Source: Mesorhizobium sp. M8A.F.Ca.ET.218.01.1.1 (lineage in GTDB: Bacteria > Pseudomonadota > Alphaproteobacteria > Rhizobiales > Rhizobiaceae). Taken from it: a DNA stretch of 64,000 bases. Under the pieces are notes generated by a model. It saw only the letters and a list, made by a program, of their open reading frames with translations. It was not told the origin of the DNA and searched no databases. The stretch covers positions 1,160,382 through 1,224,381 of the forward strand of contig NZ_SRUZ01000001.1 in NCBI RefSeq assembly GCF_004791165.1. Direction: 5' to 3'. Positions 7,959 through 16,360 of the stretch are shown in pieces; the first letter of the stretch is position 1, and every line of letters begins with the position of its first letter. The translations under genes were made by a program, and so were the position numbers.

Positions 7959-8728
7959 CAGGCCTGCCTCCTCAGCGCTTGCAGATTGTCGCCGTTGAGC
8001 CGCATCGAAATCTCGCGCGCGGCGGCCACGGCCGCAAGTCCCCGCTCGGCGATGTCGGCCGCCGTCGTCCTGGCCTTCGGCGCCGCCACAGCGATCGTGC
8101 CGAGCGCGAACCCATCCGCCGCCAGGATTGCCGCCGCGACTGATATGACGCCTTCCTCCAGGCCCTGGTCGCAGATCGAATAGCCGCGCTCGCGCGCCTC
8201 GCCCATGGAGCGCGCGATGGCGGCCGGCTCGGTCAGCGTATGCGCGGTGAAGGCCTCCAGGGGAGTGGTCAAACATGCCTTGACGGCCTCATCCCTGGCG
8301 AAGGCCAGATAGACGATGCCAGAGGCGGTCGAATGCAGGGGCAGAAGCTGGCCGATATCGACATTGACCCGGTTTGCCCGCGCCGGATGCTCGACATGGA
8401 CGGTGACCAGCCGGTCGACGCCATATTCCGACAGATGCACGGTCTCGGCCGTGGCACTTGCCAGATCCCGCACTAGCGGCACCGCGGTCTGCAGGAAGGG
8501 AAAGCGGGCCTCGCGGATGCGCGCCAGCCGCGACAGGCCGGCGCCGAGCCGGTAGAGCCGCGTGGCGGCATCCTGCTCGACGAGACCGTGGCCGGTCAGC
8601 GCCACCAGCAGGCGCCGCGTCGTCGCCTTGTCGAACCCCGACCGGCGCGCCAGGTCCGACAGTCCGAGCTCGGGCTCGGCCACGGTGAACAGCTCCAGGA
8701 GTGAAATCGCCTTGCCGACCGTACTCAA
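7958..8728 (-). CDS. IclR-family transcriptional regulator
   Basis: 256-residue regulator with an N-terminal winged helix-turn-helix (LSDLARRSGFDKATTRRLL, about residues 23-41) and a C-terminal IclR effector domain ending in the GALGTIAVAAP-like block. First gene of the leftward operon, divergent from the permease gene. The TTG at 8728 is chosen because a strong GGGAGGA precedes it by 5 nt; another TTG at 8770 would add 14 residues. It probably controls both arms of the locus, with 8832-8848 as a candidate operator. The ligand is unknown. Confidence 0.85.
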   Translation of the reverse strand: MSTVGKAISLLELFTVAEPELGLSDLARRSGFDKATTRRLLVALTGHGLVEQDAATRLYRLGAGLSRLARIREARFPFLQTAVPLVRDLASATAETVHLSEYGVDRLVTVHVEHPARANRVNVDIGQLLPLHSTASGIVYLAFARDEAVKACLTTPLEAFTAHTLTEPAAIARSMGEARERGYSICDQGLEEGVISVAAAILAADGFALGTIAVAAPKARTTAADIAERGLAAVAAAREISMRLNGDNLQALRRQA

Positions 8729-8831
8729 CGCATTCCTCCCAGCATTGTGCGCCCCATAAGCGGCAATCAATTAACGTGTGAATTAACTTGACAGCAAGCC
8801 GCTTTGTTTGCAAGTCTATATTCAAAATAAC

Positions 8832-8848
8832 GGTTCAAATAATGAACC
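8832..8848. promoter_or_regulatory. Candidate operator of the IclR regulator
   Basis: Perfect 17-bp palindrome GGTTCAaataaTGAACC with an AT-rich centre, in the divergent gap between the IclR gene and the permease. Size and form fit IclR-family operators. Two direct AATTAAC copies (8769-8775 and 8781-8787) and a TTGACA (8788-8793) lie just upstream, but no -10 box at proper spacing is convincing. Confidence 0.45.
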
Positions 8849-8915
8849 ACATCCAGAGCGTATGGGACAGGCCATTCGGCCGGCAAGCCAACCGGTTTGC
8901 AAACAGGAGGGACCA

Positions 8916-10364
8916 ATGTCAGCAGTTTCGGAAGCGGCGCCGGCCAACAGGCTGCGCAAGAACAGTCTCGGCGTCGGCGCCATCACCTTCATGGTGATCT
9001 CGGCCGCCGCCCCGCTCACGGCGGTCGCCGGCGGCACGCCGCTCGGCATGCTGATGGGCAACGGCGCCGGCTTTGCCGGCACCTATCTGATCGTCACGGT
9101 GCTGCTGCTTCTGTTCGCGGTCGGCTATGTCGCCATGTCGCGCCATGTTGGCAACGCCGGCGCCTTCTATGCCTATGCCGCGCGCGGCCTGGGCGGCCTT
9201 GCCGGCGGCGCCACGGCGCTGATCGCCATCCTGTCCTACAATGCCATGCAGATCGGCGTCATGGGCCTGCTAGGCGCCGCGACCTCCGGGCTGTTCGCCA
9301 GCTGGGGCATCAACCTTCCCTGGTGGGTGTGGAGTTTCATCGCCATCGCCATCGTCGCCGTGCTCGGTTACCGCCAGGTCGACCTGTCGGCCAAGATCCT
9401 GACGGTGCTGGTGCTGTGCGAATATGCCGTGGTGCTGATCCTCGACCTGGTGATCCTCAGGACCGGCGGCGACAGCGGCCTCTCGGCGGCCCCTTTCAGC
9501 TGGAGCCAGATCACCTCTGGCGCGCCGGCGATCGCCATCCTGTTCTGTTTCGCCGCCTTCATTGGCTTCGAGGCGACGACGATCTACGCCGAGGAAGCCC
9601 GTGATCCCAAGGTCACCATTCCGCGCGCCACCTACTTCTCGGTGCTGCTGATCGGCGTCTTCTACATGGTCACCGCCTGGCTGATGGCGGTGGGCGCCGG
9701 CGTCGACAAATTGCTGCCGGCGCTGCAGGGCCTGCAGGATCCGACCACCTTCCTGTTCGGCCTCTCCGACCGCTATGCCGGAACGCTGCTCACGCACGCG
9801 ATGAGCATCCTGTTCGTGTCGAGCCTGTTTGCCGGCGTGCTGGCGTTCCACAATGCGGTTGCCCGCTACATCTATGTCTCCGGCCGCGAGAAGCTGTTGC
9901 CGCAGTCGATCGGCGTGACGCATTCGGCGCACCAGAGCCCGCATGTCGCTTCGGTGATCCAGAGCGTGCTGGCGGCTGTCGTCGTCGGGCTGTTCGCCGT
10001 GCTCGGGCTCGATCCGGTGCTGGCGCTGTTCTCGTGGCTGACCAATGTCGCGACGCTCGGCGTCATCGTCATGATGGCGGTCGCCTCGCTCGCCGTGGTG
10101 ATGTACTTCCGCGCCAACCCGTCGGCCCAGGAGAACGCGCTCAAGACCACGATCCTGCCCGGGCTGACCTTCATCGCCTTCGTCGTCATCATCTACCTGA
10201 TCGTCATCAATTTCGGCAGCCTGTCGGGGGCCGGCGGCTTCCTCGGTGCGTTCCTGCCGGGACTGGTGCTGATCGCCGGCGTGGTGGGCCTGCTGCTGGC
10301 AGGCGCGTTGAAGAGCCGCGATCCGGTGGCCTTCGACAATCTCGGCGTACCGCTCAAGGATTGA
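8916..10364 (+). CDS. APC-family amino acid/amine permease
   Basis: 482-residue integral membrane protein with about 12 hydrophobic segments. The first, AITFMVISAAAPLTAVAGG, carries the APC-superfamily substrate-binding pattern, and FIGFEATTIYAEEARDP is the conserved cytoplasmic loop of this group. The start ATG follows CAGGAGGGACCA, an excellent ribosome-binding site; open frame further upstream lacks one. It is divergent from the IclR/kinase/transaminase operon and co-directional with the aldehyde dehydrogenase, so it is the likely importer of the substrate degraded by these genes, probably an amine or amino acid. Confidence 0.85.
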   Translation: MSAVSEAAPANRLRKNSLGVGAITFMVISAAAPLTAVAGGTPLGMLMGNGAGFAGTYLIVTVLLLLFAVGYVAMSRHVGNAGAFYAYAARGLGGLAGGATALIAILSYNAMQIGVMGLLGAATSGLFASWGINLPWWVWSFIAIAIVAVLGYRQVDLSAKILTVLVLCEYAVVLILDLVILRTGGDSGLSAAPFSWSQITSGAPAIAILFCFAAFIGFEATTIYAEEARDPKVTIPRATYFSVLLIGVFYMVTAWLMAVGAGVDKLLPALQGLQDPTTFLFGLSDRYAGTLLTHAMSILFVSSLFAGVLAFHNAVARYIYVSGREKLLPQSIGVTHSAHQSPHVASVIQSVLAAVVVGLFAVLGLDPVLALFSWLTNVATLGVIVMMAVASLAVVMYFRANPSAQENALKTTILPGLTFIAFVVIIYLIVINFGSLSGAGGFLGAFLPGLVLIAGVVGLLLAGALKSRDPVAFDNLGVPLKD

Positions 10365-10375
10365 GCGAGATATCA

Positions 10376-10396
10376 GGGCGGCGTATCACGCCGCCC
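10376..10396 (+). terminator. Intercistronic GC-rich hairpin after the permease gene
   Basis: GGGCGGCG-TATCA-CGCCGCCC forms a perfect 8-bp stem 12 bp after the permease stop and 28 bp before the aldehyde dehydrogenase start. There is no U-run, so it is more likely an mRNA 3'-end stabiliser that lowers downstream expression than a full terminator. Confidence 0.4.
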
Positions 10397-10423
10397 CGCA
10401 GACCCTCCTGAAGTGAGAATATA

Positions 10424-11911
10424 ATGATCAGTCAAAGTGCCATCGACACACTGCGCAAGGCGGAGATCGGCGCGCGCGGCCTGTTCATCGATGGCGCCCA
10501 AGCGGAGGCGGCAAGCGGCGCGAGCCTGCTGGTGATTTCGCCGATCGACGGCCGGCCTTTCGCCAGCATCGCCGACGGCAATCCAGCCGACATCGACCGC
10601 GCCGTGCGCTCGGCACGCAAGGCGTTCGGCACGGGTTCATGGTCGCGCGCTGCCCCCGCTTTCCGCAAGAAGGTGCTGACCAGGCTCGCCGAGCTGATCG
10701 AAAGACACGTCGACGAGCTGGCCGTGCTCGGCGTGCGCGACAACGGCACCGAGATCGGCATGGCCTACAAGGCCGAGCCGCTGTCGGCGGCCGGCACCAT
10801 CCGCTACTACGCCGAGGCGATCGACAAGGTCTATGGCGAGATCGCGCCGACCGCCGACAACGTGCTCGGGCTGATCCACAAGGAGCCGCTCGGCGTCGTC
10901 GGCGTCATCGTTCCCTGGAACTTCCCGCTGATGATCGGCGCCTGGAAGATCGCGCCGGCGCTGGCCGCCGGCAATTGCGTGGTGGTCAAGCCGCCGGAGA
11001 TCGCCTCGCTGACGCTGCTGCGGCTGGCCGAACTGGCTGCCGAAGCCGGGCTGCCCGCCGGCGTGCTCAATGTCGTGACCGGCCGGGGCGCGGTCACCGG
11101 CGAGGCGCTTGGCCTGCATGGGGATGTCGACGCCATCGCCTTCACCGGCTCGGGACCGGTCGGTCGCCGCCTACTCGAATACTCCGCCCGTTCCAATCTG
11201 AAGCGTATTTTCCTCGAACTCGGCGGCAAGTCGCCCAACATCGTCTTCGCCGACGCGCCGGACCTGAAACAGGCGGCTGTCGTCTCGGCCAACGGCATCT
11301 TCCGCAATTCCGGCCAGGTCTGCGTCGCCGGCTCACGGCTGCTTGTCCAGGCCTCCGTCTATGACCGTTTCATGGACGAACTGCTCTCGGCGACCACAAG
11401 GCTGAAGGTCGGCGATCCGCTCGATCTCGCAAGCGATGTCGGCGCGGTGTCGAGCGCGGAGCAGCTGGCCAAGAATCTTGGTTTCGTCGCCAAGGCCACT
11501 GAAGAAGGCGCGAGGCTGGTCACCGGCGGCGAACGGATCCTGGCCGAGACCGGCGGCAGCTATATGGCGCCGACGATCTTCGAGAACGTGACGCAGGACA
11601 TGCAGCTTGCCCGCGAAGAGGTGTTCGGGCCGGTGCTCGGTGTGATGCGCTTCGAGACCGAGGAGGAAGCGGTGCGGCTCGCCAACTCGACGGTCTACGG
11701 GCTCGCCTCGGCGGTGTGGACATCAAATCTTGCCACCGCGCATCGCATGGTGCGCGCCATCAACGCCGGCGTCGTCCACGTCAACACCTATGGCGGCGCC
11801 GACGTCACCGTGCCGCTCGGCGGCGTCAAGCAATCCGGCTTCGGCCGCGACAAGTCGCTGCACGCGCTGGAGAAGTATCTCGAACTGAAGACGGCATGGA
11901 TTGCCCTTTGA
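10424..11911 (+). CDS. NAD(P)+-dependent aldehyde dehydrogenase
   Basis: 495-residue ALDH-superfamily enzyme. It has the cofactor block GVIVPWNFPLMIGAWKIAPA, the general base in LELGGKSPN (Glu265), and the catalytic Cys300 in SGQVCVAGSRL. Length is standard. Following the permease by 60 bp and facing the transaminase/kinase operon, it probably oxidises the aldehyde released there to an acid. The C-terminal GVKQSGFGRDKSLHALEKY motif is typical of aminoaldehyde/betaine-aldehyde-like ALDHs, consistent with but not proving an amino-aldehyde substrate. Confidence 0.88.
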   Translation: MISQSAIDTLRKAEIGARGLFIDGAQAEAASGASLLVISPIDGRPFASIADGNPADIDRAVRSARKAFGTGSWSRAAPAFRKKVLTRLAELIERHVDELAVLGVRDNGTEIGMAYKAEPLSAAGTIRYYAEAIDKVYGEIAPTADNVLGLIHKEPLGVVGVIVPWNFPLMIGAWKIAPALAAGNCVVVKPPEIASLTLLRLAELAAEAGLPAGVLNVVTGRGAVTGEALGLHGDVDAIAFTGSGPVGRRLLEYSARSNLKRIFLELGGKSPNIVFADAPDLKQAAVVSANGIFRNSGQVCVAGSRLLVQASVYDRFMDELLSATTRLKVGDPLDLASDVGAVSSAEQLAKNLGFVAKATEEGARLVTGGERILAETGGSYMAPTIFENVTQDMQLAREEVFGPVLGVMRFETEEEAVRLANSTVYGLASAVWTSNLATAHRMVRAINAGVVHVNTYGGADVTVPLGGVKQSGFGRDKSLHALEKYLELKTAWIAL

Positions 11912-12118
11912 GGAGCCGCCGGGTTCGCTGAGGACCTCACCGCTTCTCGACGCCCGCAGTCTTTTACTCCCTTCTTCAAAATTTTTGAGAGAATATTCCC
12001 GGCTTCAAGGAGAATGGCGAAAGGCGTTCTTTGATAAAATCGATAGAATTTCTGACGATGTGAACAAGGCTAGGCAATCCGCCTTGCTGCCATGACTTCA
12101 CAACCGCAGAGATCAATC

Positions 12119-12973
12119 ATGTCCGACCTCAACAACACTTTGTCCTCTTCCCCAAGGTCAACCCTGAACCGCCGCAGCGGCTTGGCTCTGCTGTTCGCAT
12201 CGGCCGTCGCGATAGGCGCCCTGATGGCGCCGCATGCCTCCTTCGCCGAGGACAAGAAGGCGATCAAGGTCGGCATCATCAGCGGCGAGGACGAGGATGT
12301 CTGGCGCGTCGTGGTCGCTCAAGCCGCCGAGAAGGGCCTGAGCATCGAGACGGTGGTGTTCAACGACTATACCCAGCCCAACGAGGCGCTCGAACGCGGC
12401 GAGATCGACGCCAACGCCTTCCAGCACCAGCCCTATCTCGACAACCAGATCAAGACGCAGGGCTACCATATCGTGCGCGTCGGCTATACCGGCGTCTGGC
12501 CGATCGGCCTGTATTCCAAGAAGTACAAAGCGGTCGCCGACTTGCCCCAGGGTGCTGTCATCGGCGTGCCCAACGACCCGTCCAATGAAGGCCGGGCGCT
12601 GCGCGTGCTGCAGAATGAGGGCGTGATCAAGCTGAAGGACGGCACCGGCATCCTGGCCACCACCGCCGACATCGCCGAAAACCCCAAGAAGGTCGAGATC
12701 AAGGAACTCGACGCCGGCATCGTCGGCCGCTCGGTCGAGGACCTCGACGCAGCCGTGGTCAACACCGACTGGGCGCTGAAAAGCGGCTTGACACCGGAAA
12801 ACCGCATCGCCCAGGAGCCGATCGCAGACAATCCGTACCGCAACTTCATTGCGGTCAAGGTCGGCAACGAGAACGAGGCCTGGGTGAAGACGCTGGTGGC
12901 GTCCTACCAGAACGAGGCGGTCAAAGCCGAGTTCGACAAGGTCTACAAGGGCACCGGCCTCAGCGCCTATTGA
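12119..12973 (+). CDS. metQ: MetQ/NlpA-family substrate-binding protein
   Basis: 284-residue periplasmic binding protein of the NlpA/MetQ family. An N-terminal signal peptide (RRSGLALLFASAVAIGALM, cleaved near HASFA-EDK) precedes the mature domain with KVGIISGEDEDVW, NDYTQPNEALERGEIDANAFQ and GVPNDPSNEGRALRVLQ. No Cys lies at the cleavage site, so it is soluble rather than a lipoprotein. It is followed by metN and metI. The ATG at 12119 gives the best signal peptide; one at 12092 would add 9 residues without a better ribosome site. D- or L-methionine is the expected ligand, though some family members bind other compounds. Confidence 0.85.
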   Translation: MSDLNNTLSSSPRSTLNRRSGLALLFASAVAIGALMAPHASFAEDKKAIKVGIISGEDEDVWRVVVAQAAEKGLSIETVVFNDYTQPNEALERGEIDANAFQHQPYLDNQIKTQGYHIVRVGYTGVWPIGLYSKKYKAVADLPQGAVIGVPNDPSNEGRALRVLQNEGVIKLKDGTGILATTADIAENPKKVEIKELDAGIVGRSVEDLDAAVVNTDWALKSGLTPENRIAQEPIADNPYRNFIAVKVGNENEAWVKTLVASYQNEAVKAEFDKVYKGTGLSAY

Positions 12974-13011
12974 GCAATCCGGGCACGAAAGTGTCTGCTT
13001 TGACAAGAAAA

Positions 13012-13036
13012 GCGGTCCGCGCAACGCGCGGGCCGC
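13012..13036 (+). terminator. Intercistronic hairpin between metQ and metN
   Basis: Eleven-base arms GCGGTCCGCGC and GCGCGGGCCGC around an AAC loop pair with one mismatch. No U-run follows. Such hairpins after binding-protein genes commonly protect the upstream message so that the binding protein is made in excess. Confidence 0.4.
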
Positions 13037-13058
13037 AATCCTGTTTCGGGATCCGCGT

Positions 13059-14127
<1,069 letters not shown>

Positions 14128-14147
<20 letters not shown>

Positions 14148-14784
14148 GCTTCTGCTGCGGTCGATCTGGGAGACGGTGCTGATGACGGCCGCCTCCGGCC
14201 TAATCTCGCTGGTGTTCGGCCTGCCGCTCGGCCTGGCGCTGATCGCCACCGAACGCGGCGGCATTGCCGAAAGCCCGTGGGTGAATCGCGTGCTCGGCGC
14301 CGTCATCAACGGCTTCCGCTCGGTGCCGTTCATCATCCTTCTGGTGGCGCTGATCCCGGTGACGCGGCTGATCGTCGGCACTTCGATCGGCACCTGGGCG
14401 GCCATCGTGCCGCTGTCGATCGCCGCCACGCCCTACTATGCGCGGATTGCCGAAGTGTCGTTGCGCGAGGTCGACCACGGGCTGATCGAGGCCGCCCGCG
14501 CCATGGGCGGCAACCGCTGGACGATCATCCGCGAGGTGCTGGTGCCCGAGGCCCTGCCCGGCATCGTCGCCGGCTTCACGGTGACGCTGGTGACGCTGGT
14601 CGGCGCCTCCGCGATGGCCGGCGCCATCGGCGCCGGCGGCCTCGGCGACCTCGCCATCCGCTATGGCTATCAGCGGTTTGAAACCTCGGTGATGGTGGCG
14701 GTGGTGATCGTGCTGATCATCCTGGTCTGCGGCATCCAGTGGGTGGGCGATCGGCTGGTGGCGCGGCTCGACCGGCGAGGGTGA
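14128..14784 (+). CDS. metI: Methionine ABC transporter permease
   Basis: 218-residue permease with five hydrophobic segments and the cytoplasmic EAA loop LIEAARAMGGNRWTIIREVL. The blocks GFRSVPFIILLVALIPVTR and GAGGLGDLAIRYGYQRF are characteristic of MetI. The ATG at 14128 is preferred because GGAGG lies 9 nt upstream inside metN; a TTG at 14122 sits too close to that site. It forms the membrane channel with MetN and accepts substrate from MetQ. Confidence 0.88.
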
Positions 14785-14838
14785 GGCGACTGATATTCAG
14801 GTTCGGCCGAACCTTCTGACTAAACAATCTTAGCGTTG

Positions 14839-15015
14839 GCGCCGCCCCTCACTGTGCTGCCGGACATCTCTCCCCGTAGAACGGGGAGAGAGAAGCTGGC
14901 CGTGACGCCGGCGCCCCTCTTGCAACGGCGATGATTGGCGAAATCGGCGACGGAGCGCCCCTCTCCCCGTCACTATACGGGGAGAGGATGCCGGCAGGCA
15001 GGTGAGGGGCAGCGC
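14839..15015. repeat. RIME-like palindromic intergenic element
   Basis: About 177 bp with inverted ends: left GCGCCGCCCCTCAC followed by GCTGCCGG, right GCCGGCAGGCAGGTGAGGGG then CAGCGC. Two internal hairpins of the CTCCCCGT...ACGGGGAG type lie at about 14868-14890 and 14961-14986. The same end sequence occurs at 18109-18150 and 27008-27135. It lies between convergent metI and the GcvT-like gene. Confidence 0.75.
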
Positions 15016-15059
15016 GGAGGATTGGCCGCTATGGCGCTGTGGGACGCGCACACACCAGG

Positions 15060-16184
15060 TTAGCCCCTCAACCTCGCCCCCTCCGGATCGAAGAACGGCA
15101 TCGGCGCCACCACAGCGCGCACGGGCTGGCCGTCGACGGCGATGCTGAGCTCCGTTCCAACAGCCGTGAACGGCAACCGCAGATGCGCGGTGGCCAGCAC
15201 CTTGCCGAGGGAATAGCCATGGTCGCTATAGGTGACCACGCCCACATCCTCGCCGTCGGCCAGCACCCTGGCATCGGTCGCGGCCGGCTTGTCGCCGTCG
15301 AGGATCAGGCCGGTCCAGCGCTCGTCGAGGCCCTTGTCGCGGATCTTGAGCAGCGCCTCGCGGCCGACGAAATCGTCCTTGTCGAACTTGATCCAGCGGT
15401 CGAGGCCGACATGGAACGGCGTGCGGCTCTCGTCCATGTCGATGCCATGCGCCGGATAGGCCTTTTCCAGGCCGAGCGTGAACATGGCCAGCACGCCATA
15501 GGGTTTCAGGCCGAAATCCCGGCCAGCCTTCATCAGCGCGTCCCAGACGGAGGCCGCCTCGTCCGCAGGCACGAACAGTTCGAAGCCGAGTTCACCGGTG
15601 ACGCCGGTGCGGGAAATCATAACCTTTGTTTCGCCGATGCGGCCCGAGGTGAACGCCCAGCGCTTCAGGCCATCGAGATCGGCCTCCACGACCAGCGCCT
15701 TCAGGAGTTCGCGCGAACGCGGGCCCTGGATCGTGGGGAAAGCGACCGCCGCGGTGATGTCGGTCACATAGGCCTTGCGGCCCTCAGCATGATGCTGGAG
15801 CCAGGGCAGCATCTTCAGCCGGTTGACCGAGCCGGTCACCAGCATGAAATGCTCCGGCGCCAGCCGGAACACGGTGAGGTCGTCCATGATGCCGCCGTCC
15901 TCGCGGCAGACGGTGGAGTACCGGACATTGCCCGGTTTCATCGCCGCGGCGTCGTTGACGATGACATGGTTGACCAGCGCCTCGGCGTCCGGACCCTTGA
16001 TGTCCATCTTGCCCATGGTGCTGAGGTCCTGCACGCCGACATTGGCGCGTGTGTTCAGGTGCTCGTCGGCAATGCCGGAATAGTATCTGGCCGAGATGAA
16101 ATCGCCGCCGACCCGGCCCATGGTCGCGCCCAGCCCGACGATGCTGCTGTAGAAAGGGGAACGCCGCTCAGCCAAGATAGTCAA
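15060..16184 (-). CDS. GcvT-family aminomethyltransferase (tetrahydrofolate-dependent demethylase-like)
   Basis: 374-residue GcvT-fold protein. It has the folate-binding core blocks ADEHLNTRANVGVQDLSTMG, MDDLTVFRLAPEHFMLVTG and RTGVTGELGFELFVP, and a C-terminal GcvT beta-barrel domain. Family members move a one-carbon unit from an N- or S-methyl compound to THF. The TTG start at 16184 overlaps the stop of a 22-codon ORF (TTGA) and has no ribosome site of its own, suggesting translational coupling. Downstream of the hydantoinase genes, it could demethylate a product such as sarcosine; that link is inference. A true glycine-cleavage T protein is unlikely, as gcvH and gcvP are absent. Confidence 0.75.
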   Translation of the reverse strand: MTILAERRSPFYSSIVGLGATMGRVGGDFISARYYSGIADEHLNTRANVGVQDLSTMGKMDIKGPDAEALVNHVIVNDAAAMKPGNVRYSTVCREDGGIMDDLTVFRLAPEHFMLVTGSVNRLKMLPWLQHHAEGRKAYVTDITAAVAFPTIQGPRSRELLKALVVEADLDGLKRWAFTSGRIGETKVMISRTGVTGELGFELFVPADEAASVWDALMKAGRDFGLKPYGVLAMFTLGLEKAYPAHGIDMDESRTPFHVGLDRWIKFDKDDFVGREALLKIRDKGLDERWTGLILDGDKPAATDARVLADGEDVGVVTYSDHGYSLGKVLATAHLRLPFTAVGTELSIAVDGQPVRAVVAPMPFFDPEGARLRG

Positions 16185-16249
16185 GCAGCGCCGGTGGCGA
16201 TGGTGAGGGCGACGGAAGCGGCAAGCACGAAACGACCGAAAAGACGCAT
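16181..16249 (-). CDS. Putative 22-residue hydrophobic leader peptide
   Basis: A 22-codon ORF beginning MRLFGRFVLAASVALTIA and ending GAA-stop. GGAGA sits about 8 nt before its ATG. It reads like a complete signal peptide or a single membrane helix with two N-terminal arginines and no mature protein. Its TGA overlaps the TTG start of the GcvT-like gene. It could be a coupling leader, a small membrane protein, or the remnant of a deleted secreted protein. It is too short for statistical support. Confidence 0.4.
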   Translation of the reverse strand: MRLFGRFVLAASVALTIATGAA

Positions 16250-16360
16250 GTTCGGGATCTCCGTTGACTGGACAAATCTACGGGCTTTCATGCGGTCGGC
16301 GGTGACGGAAACGACACGTCATGCGGCGATCACGGCGCGGGGCGGCTCATCCGAGTCTGG

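Noticed and set aside
11912..12118. SAM-II riboswitch upstream of metQ
   Set aside because: I looked for the SAM-II pseudoknot pattern common in alphaproteobacteria and did not find it. Only small inverted repeats (TCAAAATTTTTGA, CAAGGC/GCCTTG) are present.
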